A program made the position numbers and the translations under genes. Under the pieces are notes generated by a model that made no database searches, had not been told where the DNA came from, and worked only from the letters and a program-made list of their open reading frames with translations. This document shows positions 55,958-64,000 of a stretch of 64,000 nt of DNA, in pieces. This DNA is from Vombatus ursinus. Taxonomy: Eukaryota > Chordata > Mammalia > Diprotodontia > Vombatidae. Numbering within the stretch: the stretch's first letter is position 1; every line of letters begins with the position of its first letter. The stretch spans positions 42,931,654 through 42,995,653 of the forward strand of contig NW_020954599.1 of NCBI RefSeq assembly GCF_900497805.2, written 5' to 3'.

Positions 55958-57121
55958 ATGAGTCAGACTATATTATCTTACTTTGGTGACAAAGAAGATC
56001 AAAACATACAACAAGAAGAAGACAACAAAGTCAAAGCTCTTATATCCAAAGCCTCCAAGAAAAATATGAATCAGTCCCAAGCCTTTGAAGAGCTCAAAAA
56101 GAATTTTGAGAAGCAAGTAAGAGAAGTAGAGGAAAAACTGGGAAGAGAAAGGAGAGTGATGCAAGAAAATCATGAAAAACAGGTCAACAGCTTGCTAAAG
56201 GAGACCTAAAAAAAATACTGAAGAAACTAACACCTTAAAAAATAGCCTAACCCAAATGGCAAAAGAGGTCCATAAAGCCAATGAGGAGAAGAATGCATTA
56301 AAAAGCAAAATTGACCAAATGGAAAAGGAAGTCCAAAAGCTTACTGAAGAAAATACTTCCTTAAAAATTAGAATAAAGCAATTGGAAGCTACTGACTTTA
56401 TGAAAAATCAAGACACTGTAAAACAAATCCAAAAGAATGAAAAATTAGAAAACAATGTGAAATATCTCATTGGAAAAACAGTAGACCTGGAAAATAGATC
56501 CAGGAGAGAGAATTTAAATTTAAATTAAATTAAATTTAATTTAATTTAAATTTTAAATTAATGTAAATTTAATTTATTTTTAATTTAATTTAATTTAAAA
56601 ATTATTGAACTATCTGAAAGCCATGATCAAAAAAAAGAGCCTATACATCAACTTTCAAGAAATTATCAAGGAAAACTGCCCTGATATTTTAGAAGCAGAG
56701 GACAACATAGAAATTGAAATTGAAAGAATCCACCGATCTCCTCCTGAAAGAGATCTCCAAAGGAAAACTCCAAGGAATATTATAGCCAAATGCCAGAGTT
56801 CCCAGGTCAAGGAGAAAATATTACAGGCAGATAGAAAAAAACAATTCAAGTACTGTGGAAACACAATGAGGATAACACAAGATTTAGCAGCTTCTACATT
56901 AAGGGACCACAGGGCATGGAATATAATATTCTGGAGGGCAAAGGAAATAGGATTACAACCAAGAATCCCCTACCCAGCAAAACTGAGTATAATCCTTCAG
57001 GGGAAAAAATGGTCATTCAGTGAAATTGAGGACTTTCTTGATGAAAGATGAAAAGACCAGATGAAAAGACCAGAGCTGAATAGAAAATTTGACTTTCAAA
57101 TACAAGACTCAAGTGGAACTT
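55958..57121 (+). pseudogene. L1 ORF1 of half-L1 copy C (broken)
   Basis: Begins MSQTILSYFGDKEDQNIQQE. Coiled coil at 56040-56510 (repeated KNFEKQVREVEEKL, QMEKEVQKLTEENTSLKIRI). RRM/CTD at 56605-57050 with IERIHRSPPERDLQRKTP, NIIAKCQSSQVKEKILQADR, MRITQDLAASTLRDHRAWNI and LGLQPRIPYPAKLSI-type text. Frame break near 56208 (LLKET-stop), a TTTAAA insertion at 56515-56597 between coiled coil and RRM, and an early stop at 57049. Family role: RNA binding and chaperoning in L1 particles. Confidence 0.85.
56515..56597. repeat. (TTTAAA)-type palindromic A/T repeat inside ORF1
   Basis: About 80 bp made only of A and T in TTTAAA/TTAAAT blocks (one G). It replaces a few codons between NRSRREN and ELSESHDQ of ORF1. 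Other copies in the window lack it. Confidence 0.9.
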
Positions 57122-57254
57122 GAAGAAGTAAACAGGAAAGAGAAATCATAAGAAACATATTAAGGTTGAACTGTTTACATTCCTGCATAGAAAGATGATA
57201 TTTGTAACTCATGAGACTTTTGTCAGTATTAGGGTAGTTGGAGGGAAAAAATTA

Positions 57255-57295
57255 TATGTATGTATGTATGTATGTGTGTATGTATATATATATAT

Positions 57296-57364
<69 letters not shown>

Positions 57365-57365
57365 G
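57255..57365. repeat. (TATG)n/(TA)n/(GATA)n microsatellite
   Basis: TATG units followed by TA and about 17 GATA units, inside the half-L1 spacer at the position of TA-rich runs in copies A and B. Confidence 0.95.
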
Positions 57366-57967
57366 GGTGCAGGTGAGTTGAAGATGACGGGGTCATATCT
57401 GGAGAATTAAATTAAGGACTGAGAGGATTATCCTAGGAGAGGAGAAAGGGAGAAATAGAACAGGGTAAATTATCTCACAAAAAACAGAAAAGAAAAGACT
57501 CTTACAGTGTAGGGGAAATGGGGGAAGGTGAGAGGGAATGAGTGAATCTTATTCTTGTAGGATTTGACTTAAGGAGGGAATAACATATACACTCAATTGG
57601 GTATGGAAATCTATCTTACCCTACAGGAAAATGGGGGGGAGGGGAAGGGGATAACAGAGTAAGGGGATGATAGAGAGGAGAGCAGATTGGGAAAAAGGGT
57701 AATCAGAAGCAAATACTTCTGAGGAGGGACAGGGTCAAAAGCAAGAATAGAATAAATGGGGGGGCAGGATAGGATTAAGGGAAATAGAGTTAGATTTTCA
57801 TATCATTTCTACTATGGAAGTGTTTTCATAACTGCACATGTATAACCTATATTTAATTGCTTGCCTTTTCAATGAAGGTGGGTGGGGAGGGAGGAAGGGA
57901 GAATATTTGGAACCCAAAGTTTTAAAAACAAAAGTTAAAAAAGGAGTTAAAGTTAAAAGTCTGAGGG

Positions 57968-58595
57968 TCCTAGACTCCTTGTCAGTTGGCATCTTTTATG
58001 GTCTTAGTGAATCAGGAAACTGGATCAGTTAGGTCTTGGAAATAAATTTCATACATTTTTGCAGCAGAATATTATGTGCTCTATGCCATATGTCAGGATC
58101 CTATTCGATATTGTTCCTACCATACCTTTGAAGACCACTAAATAATTTTCATAGATGAGAGTGGTGATATAAAACTTCTAATTGCTTTTGATACAAGTAT
58201 GCTATTCACATCAATCATACCATTATAAGACAACGGAGAGTAGGCAAAAAGAAAGTTAGTTGTATTCTTCCTGCTCTTATGAGTTTGCATTTATTTAAAA
58301 ATACAAATAAATATAATTATTATCATTATGAATCAGATTGCCCTTATGATCAATGTTAAAGGGCCACGACTCTAGGGGAAATCACCTTAAAAATCACCTT
58401 TATCCCAGTCATTTTGATATATCAATAAAAATATATATGTATATATATATATATTCCTACACTAAAATGAATGAACAGTGTTATAGTGAAAAGAAGAATA
58501 GTTAGATATAATCCTAGAAAGGTTCAACAAGTAGGAGTTTATAGGGTTTTAAGGATGACACTTTTCTTTTTTTCATAATTTCCATCAACCTTTCA
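57968..58595. other. Unassigned DNA
   Basis: A short TA run at 58430-58455; otherwise nothing recognised. Confidence 0.35.
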
Positions 58596-58597
58596 CT

Positions 58598-58823
58598 CCA
58601 TTTCTATTTCTCTTCTTCCCTCCCTCCCTCTGCCTTTCCCCCTCCTTCCCTCTCTTCCTTCTTTCCTCCCTCCTTCCCTTTCTTTCTTCCTTCCTTCTAT
58701 CTCTTCCTTCCTTCCTTCTTTCCTTCCTTCCTTCCTTCCTTCCTTCCTTCCTTCCTTCCTTCCTTCCTTCCTTCCTTCCTTCCTTCCTTCCTTCCTCCCA
58801 TCTCTTCCTTCCTTCCTTCCTTT
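58598..58823. repeat. (TTCC)n/(CTTC)n microsatellite
   Basis: Impure TTCC/CTCC left flank and a pure TTCC core at about 58720-58795. Minus-strand Lys/Glu/Gly/Arg frames are artefacts. Confidence 0.97.
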
Positions 58824-58824
58824 G

Positions 58825-59010
58825 ACAATGGAGATAATCACTTTCTCTGAAACTTAGAAAGCTGCTTGGGGCATTGAAAAATTTAAATGACTTGCTGAAG
58901 GTCACAATGCCTTTATATTTGCTTGCATGTGAGCATGTGTGTGTGTGGGGGGGGGTATGTGCATAGATTTGAACCCAGGTCTTCTTTACTCCAAGTTTTA
59001 TACTTTATCC
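58825..59010 (-). mobile_element. MIR, antisense, with (TG)n/(G)n expansion
   Basis: 'aatgacttgctgaaggtcac' on the left; 'gatttgaacccaggtcttct' and 'ttatactttatccactc' on the right; TG/G run at 58936-58956 between them. Confidence 0.65.
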
Positions 59011-59099
59011 ACTCTTTAATGTAAAAATAATGATATTCTGATATATTTGAAAACTATTATGATACTTCTTTAGAAATACTTCTGTTTAGGTTTCATGGT

Positions 59100-59340
59100 G
59101 TGTTGTGGGGGTCATCTCAAATGAATTCATAGACTCAGACCACCTCCAATCCCTGTTTAGGTATTTTATTGAAATTGACACCTCTCCAGTGGGCTGAGTT
59201 CCAAGAGGAACCAGCAACTTCAGTAAGACAAGACAGGCAATTTTATAATGTAATGATGGTGATTACACAAAGAATGTATCTCAGAAGTACACAAATAGAT
59301 CTGTGATCTCACAAGGATGCTTCAATGGTGTAAGGAAGGG
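59100..59340 (-). mobile_element. Possible solitary LTR, antisense, retrovirus-like fossil
   Basis: On the minus strand it ends in CA after an AATAAA near 59165-59172, with TG/CA-type edge at 59103; unlike the other repeat classes here. No internal part. Old; family not determined. Confidence 0.3.
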
Positions 59341-59364
59341 AAGAAAATAGGATGGAAAATGAAT

Positions 59365-59630
59365 AAGAATTTTAAAGTGCATATTATGTGACAGGCACTG
59401 TGCTGAACACTTTACAAACATTATCTCATCTGGTCCTCAGAACAATCCTATGAGATACGTGCTGTTATCATCCTAATTTTACATTTGAGACAACTGGGGC
59501 AAACAGAGATTAAATGACACACCTAGAGATACACAGTAAGTTTAGTAATGCTAGCAAGTGACTGAAGACAACTTTGAACTCAAGTCTTTCTTACTTCAGA
59601 CACAGTTCTCTCTCTGTTGTATCTCCTATC
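59365..59630 (-). mobile_element. MIR/THER1 CORE-SINE, antisense
   Basis: 'gacaggcactgtgctgaaca', 'attatctcatctggtcctca', 'caaacagagattaaatgaca' and 'cacctagagatacacagtaa'. Confidence 0.75.
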
Positions 59631-59639
59631 TAGTACAGA

Positions 59640-60215
59640 ACACAACCTACTCCCTCACGTCATTTAACATTTTTATCACGTGCTTTCATAAATGCCACAC
59701 AGAGTATCAATGGAAGCTACTGGTTTAAAAGGATAAGGTTTTAGAGTGGAGGAGAACTTATAATCATCAAATGTGGAACACTATTTTGCAAATGGAATCC
59801 CGCCTGCCTTGCATTTCCTAGGCAGTTCTGTCCATCTTAAACAGCTCAATATCCATATTTAAAGCACATTCACAACATTTGTACAGATGGAATAATTCCA
59901 TGAGCTTCCCAGTCAACTGTATGTCATGATCTAGGAAATGTCTGTTCATCTATCTGAGTCTTTGCTAATTTCCTGATTGACCATAAATTTCAATGATGAG
60001 ATAGATATACAATTGTTTGGGAACTTGATGCAAGTAGCACAATGTCATCTAGAGGTCCATGTGATTTATAAGTAATCCTTCTTGAATTTAGATTTGGAAT
60101 AGAACATTCACTGTGATACTGACGAGCATGATTGCTGAGCATATGTGTCACAGTTTTATGCCTCATTTGATATTGATAATCAGAGAGTCCTTGAGCAAAG
60201 TCATCTGCTTGGTAA
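59640..60215. other. Unassigned DNA
   Basis: No feature recognised. Confidence 0.3.
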
Positions 60216-60219
60216 TATC

Positions 60220-61215
60220 TGCTAAGGAATCTTATTCTCTGACATTAACATTTGTGCGAGAAGACAGTCTCAAGAGATCTGAGACTTGGTCTGCCAGGAT
60301 GGCAATTTCATCCTTCAAAAGATGGAGGAACCAACAAGAGGACCTTTATTCTGGATCTGATTGTCACTAAAAGGGAAGACATAGTTGCTAAGGTTAGAAA
60401 CGATGGGAGCCGTGTAGAGAAATTGTCATTCCTGAGTAGTAACTAAGAATCTGAAAAGATGAATTCAATAGAGATAAGTGTAAAGTCATGTGATTGGGTT
60501 ATAAAATAAAGTTCACAAATGTAAAGTGGGGGGACACAGATGGACAGCAGTTGTTCTGAAAAAAGATCTGAGGGTTTTAGTGGAATGTAAGATCAACATA
60601 AGTGTAATGTGGCAGCTTAAAAAGGCAAATGTGACCTTGGATTGCATTAAGAAAGGCATAGCTGCCAAAAATTTGAGGATGTACATCTTCATCTGGTGGA
60701 TTGTGTTCAGTTTTGGGCACTGTGGTCTAAGAACTAGATTGATAAGCTAGAATCCATGGAAATAGGCAGCTAGCATGGTAAAGGGTCTTGAGTCCACGAC
60801 ATATGAGAATCAGATGAAGAAATTGGACATGTTTAGTCTAGAACAAATACTCAGAAGTCATATAAGTTACTTTCAAGTATTCAAAGGGGTGTCATAGGGA
60901 TGAGGGACTAGAATTATTTAATTGATTTCGGAGGGCTGAACCAGGAGCAAGAAGCACAAGGTGCAAAGAGGTAAATTTAGGTTTTGTGTCAGAAAAAAAC
61001 AAACAAAGAAAAAAAACCAAATATAACAATGAAATTTGCCCCAGAGTAGAATGGTTTGCCACAATAGCTGGTGGGTTCTCCTTCTCTGAAGATCTTCAAG
61101 CAGAAGTTGGGTAATCATTTGTTGTAAATATTATAATGGGAATGCTTTTCATATTTGGATTGGAGTAGATGGACTCAAAGATTCTTTCCAATTCTTCAAT
61201 TCTATGATTCTACAT
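60220..61215 (+). mobile_element. CR1/L3-type LINE 3' region
   Basis: Contains the CR1/L3 series: 'ggattgtgttcagttttggg', 'aactagattgataagctaga', 'gcatggtaaagggtcttgag', 'gaaattggacatgtttagtc', 'ctcagaagtcatataagtta', 'gccccagagtagaatgg', 'ggtgggttctccttctctga', 'agatcttcaagcagaagttg', and the end 'attctatgattctacatgc'. The RT C-terminus and 3' UTR are very diverged, consistent with an element that died before or early in mammalian radiation. Confidence 0.8.
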
Positions 61216-61244
61216 GCTTCTCAGATCAAATGCCTTTTTTTAAA

Positions 61245-61420
61245 AAATCAGATATAGGGAAAAGATAGTAAGATTTCCATAATCCTGCCTCTACTATTTA
61301 CTACTTGTGGGACATGGGTAAATTTATTTAGTCTTTCTGGGCCCCAGTTTCTTCATATGTGATTGGAAGGGTTTGACTTACCTCTAAATTCATTTTCAGG
61401 TCTAGATGCTATTATCTATG
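61245..61420 (+). mobile_element. MIR
   Basis: 'cctgcctctactatttacta', 'cttgtgggacatgggtaaat' and 'ggccccagtttcttcatatg'. Confidence 0.65.
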
Positions 61421-61604
61421 ATATTGTATTTTGTATACATCTCAGTATATTCCGTAGATTTGAATTTGCCTATTTAAAAAAATCATCTTCAAAAATGTCC
61501 AGGTTCTTGTACTATGTTTTCACCAAGATTAATGTCAGTGCATGCAGACCTTTGACATAAATGTGATTAGCAAGATCTTTTTGCTTCCCAGTGCTCACTA
61601 TATT

Positions 61605-61995
61605 TTCCTAAGTTGACATTCTATCTCCCACTTTCATGCCTTTGCATTGCTTGTATCCACCATCCTCACTTTTGTGTAGCAAGCCCTAGGTTTCTTAAAA
61701 ATTCAGCTGAAGTGCTAACTATAAGACAAGACCTCTCTTGATCCATCTAGTTGTTAGTACTCTCCTCAACCGACATTAATTTACATTTACATTTTATGTA
61801 TTTTTTTTTGTGTTTACTTGTGTACAACCTTGTTCCTTATGATGACCTCCCCACTGCTACTCACTCATAGAATATAATTTTTGGAGGGAAAGCATTTCTT
61901 CATTTTTGGTCTTTGTATTTCTGATACCTATTCTAGTACTTTGCACATAGCAGGTACTTCATAAATGCTTGATGAATTGAACTTAATTGAATTAA
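61605..61995 (+). mobile_element. L2 LINE 3' end
   Basis: 'catgcctttgcattgcttgt', 'aaaaattcagctgaagtgct', 'acctctcttgatccatctag', 'tttggtctttgtatttctga', 'gcacatagcaggtacttcat' and 'aaatgcttgatgaattgaac' follow sense L2 order to its end. Confidence 0.8.
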
Positions 61996-62369
61996 ATTGG
62001 TTGTCACTTCATGTTAATACCATCAATGGATTTCCCTATAATTCTTTTCAAAATTTCCTCTCTTTGAGACATTTTGGATGTCAATTCCCTTAGCTCTTAC
62101 AAAATTGTTTAAATGACAGAGTGGGTTTCCTTTGTATGTATTTAATCAGTTACAATCATTCTTCTTCATTTAATTTTTAGAACATTATTTCTACCTCCTC
62201 ACATAATACACTGGCTGCTGTTTCTTTCTATAACATGAATTAAGTACAAATTCTGTTCTCTTCTATTATTTTTAATGATTAGTATATCTTAGGTTGCTTC
62301 ATATCAATACTTTTAGAATTATATCAGTTAGATGTGCTTCATTTCTTCAGTGGTATGTCAATTTTTGGT

Positions 62370-62585
62370 TGAGTTCAGGTGTCACCTCCTCCACTGAAAA
62401 TTTATCTGATGCTTACATTTTAAAACTTTCTTTCCTTTCTCTCAATTCTGTAAACTTATGTCTATACAAATTGTATTAACCTAGTGAAATCCATGAAGGC
62501 AGAGACCACTTCCCCCTACCCCTTTTTATTTCCAATGTCTTACATATAGTAGACACTTTAAATTTGCTGAATTAAATTGAATCAA
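62370..62585 (+). mobile_element. Second L2 3' end
   Basis: 'tgagttcaggtgtcacctcc', 'gaaggcagagaccacttccc' and 'tagtagacactttaaatttg' restart the L2 series after the first copy ended, so this is a separate insertion. Confidence 0.7.
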
Positions 62586-63710
62586 GAAAAGCTTCACTGG
62601 TAATATGGCATTCAATCTGGGTCTCAAAAACATGAACAGGATTACAGTGGAAGTTGTGGAAGAAATTTGCAGGAAGAAAATTTCAAAGAGCAAAACCATA
62701 GGATGTTTATAAGAGTCTGCAAGTGATTCAGAATGACAGAACTATTGTGTACATGGAGGGGTTAAGTCCTGATATTGCTAGAAATTTATACCTTCACTAT
62801 TGTTAGATAGTCATAAACATTTGATTAAGTATTTGGACTTTACTAAGCAAGGGTGATTTTTAAGTCAGTCAGTCATGTTAGACTCTTTCCGACCCCATGG
62901 ACCACAGTACATTATGCCTTTCTATCCTGCATTATCTCTTGAAGCACATGTTTGTTGCTTTCTTGACACTATCTATCCATCTCATCCAATGTCATCCCAT
63001 TCTCCTTTTGCTTTCAATCTTTCCTAACATCAGAGTCTTTTCCAATGACTCCTGTCTTCTCATTAAGTGGACAAGGTATTTAAGCTTCAGCTTCAGTATT
63101 TGTCCTTCCACTGGATAGTCTGAATTAATTTTCTTTAAGTATTTATTGATTTGATCTCTTTACTATCCAATGGACTCTTAAAAGTCTTCTTCAGTAACAC
63201 AATTCAAAAGCATCCATTCTGTAGTACCTGCTTTTCCTAATAGTCCAACTCTTACAGATATATGTTGCTACTGGAAAAAGCATTGATTTAACTATGTGGA
63301 TATTTGTCAGCAAGGTGATGTCTCTGCTTTTTAGTATGCTGTCAAGATTGACCATCTTTTAATTTCATTGCTGCAGTCACTATCTGTAGTGGTCTTTGAG
63401 CCCAAGAACATAAAATCTGATATTGCTTCTATTTCTTCTCCCTCTATTTGCCAGGAACTGATAGTACCACTTGCCAAGATCTTAGTTTTTTTTTTTTTTC
63501 ATGTTAAGCTTCAAGCCAGTTTTTGCAGTCTTCTCTTTTACCCTCATCAAGACATGCTACTGAAAGGTTTTGAACAGAATTTGATCGTATCTGTGCATAT
63601 GGAAGATTTATCTGGTATAGGCATGAAGGAAGCTTTGGAAATGGGATTACAATTTTATAGGAAGCCAGTGACAGCCTTAATAGAAAGGACAGGAAGATGC
63701 CAGGGGCCAA
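62586..63710 (-). mobile_element. L2, antisense, split by BovB
   Basis: Left part 62586-62855 ('agcttcactggtaatatggc', 'tatttggactttactaagca') and right part 63550-63710 ('actgaaaggttttgaacaga', 'atatggaagatttatctgg') join as one antisense L2 when the BovB between them is removed. Confidence 0.55.
62858..63548 (-). mobile_element. BovB (RTE-clade) LINE 3' region, antisense
   Basis: Antisense text 'cagtcatgttagactctttc', 'gaccccatggaccaca', 'aacatcagagtcttttccaa', 'ttaagcttcagcttcagtat', 'cacaattcaaaagcatccat', 'gatgtctctgctttttagta', 'tcattgctgcagtcactatc', 'ctatttgccaggaactgata' and 'catgttaagcttcaagccag' tracks the BovB RT C-terminus and 3' end as known from ruminants. 5'-truncated. Marsupial BovB is known; transfer between vertebrates is established for the family. 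Broken frames, inactive. Confidence 0.85.
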
Positions 63711-63714
63711 GTGG

Positions 63715-64000
63715 TCAAATATCTCATTCCAAACCATAAAGTTATCAAAATATGTATTTAGGGTTGGTACTTTATATCTTCTATTTCTTATACCCTAAAG
63801 CATATCACTTAAAAGTTTAAATAAAACAGCCATACATCATGTACACAGTGATAGTTTAAAGATGCATTTTTTTCCATTTGCACAGAATTATCATGGTTTC
63901 CTAATCATTTCTTGCATGTACATTTAGAGATGCTTTTCAAGCTATGATTTCCTTGAAATACACGTTAAAGCATTGATCAACCAAAATTTGTAGGCCTGAG
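63715..64000. other. Unassigned DNA at the right edge
   Basis: No feature recognised. Confidence 0.35.

Larger units (their letters stand above)
55134..57965 (+). mobile_element. Half-L1 copy C, complete downstream unit
   Basis: 5' UTR (55134-55957), ORF1 (55958-57121), G-rich spacer with TATG/GATA microsatellite (57125-57780), then a short L1 tail ('tatggaagtgttttcataac', 'cacatgtataacctatattt', 'gcttgccttttcaatgaagg', 'ttggaacccaaagttttaaa') ending A-rich near 57965. ORF2 is entirely absent, and unlike copy B no ORF2 remnant is present before the tail. About 2.83 kb. No target duplication was found around the two-unit structure. Confidence 0.82.

Noticed and set aside
58585-58905. Long minus-strand Lys/Glu/Gly/Arg frames
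   Set aside because: Same artefact from the (TTCC)n array.
63368-63739. 123-aa plus-strand open frame as a gene
   Set aside because: It is the antisense of BovB followed by L2; the frame is fortuitous.

Overview
This window is repeat-dense, AT-rich mammalian DNA, and its repeat content points to a marsupial. The diagnostic families are the short tRNA-headed SINE of the MAR1/WSINE1 type, a longer MAR1 form with a BovB-like tail, an RTE LINE with its matching RTE-tailed SINE, BovB, marsupial-type L1, and ORF1-only 'half-L1' (HAL1-like) elements. I cannot fix the species. No host protein-coding gene, rRNA or functional tRNA could be supported; the window is intergenic or deep intronic. Family names are from memory of the families, not from a search.

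Layout. 1-2.6 kb: 3' half of an L1 (+). 3.2-5.2 kb: a CR1-clade endonuclease remnant broken by an antisense L1. 5.9-9 kb: a MIR, an RTE LINE (-) and an L1 3' end. 9-15.4 kb: MIRs, marsupial SINEs, degenerate L1 pieces, a TTCC repeat holding a 10-N gap, and an RTE-SINE. 15.5-26.8 kb: sparse, mostly unassigned DNA with an L2 that was invaded by a Tigger transposon and an L1 tail. 26.9-30.6 kb: a cluster of DNA transposons (a Tigger1-like element, hAT MITEs and a mariner hairpin). 32.3-35.8 kb: an L1 (-) with a half-L1 inserted into its ORF2, bounded by a 13-bp target-site duplication. 36-40.6 kb: L2, MIR, L1 tails and an RTE-SINE. 41.2-43.2 kb: a 5'-truncated L1 with a 17-bp duplication. 43-48.9 kb: MIRs, a nested SINE and a possible solitary LTR. 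48.96-52.6 kb: a long half-L1 (-). 53.8-57.97 kb: a half-L1 (+) with a duplicated 5' region. 58-64 kb: microsatellites, a possible LTR, a CR1/L3 LINE, L2 copies, and BovB inserted into L2.

How the parts relate. The autonomous LINEs and their likely parasites occur side by side: RTE with RTE-SINE, BovB with BovB-tailed MAR1, L1 with half-L1 and the poly(A)-ended SINEs. Nesting gives relative ages: CR1/L3, L2 and MIR are oldest; Tigger, hAT, RTE and BovB intermediate; L1, half-L1 and the short MAR1/WSINE1 SINEs youngest. The observations most worth a second look are the half-L1 family with three different 3' architectures and a tandemly repeated 5' end carrying a YY1-like motif, the Tigger1-like 832-bp deletion derivative, and the mariner hairpin.
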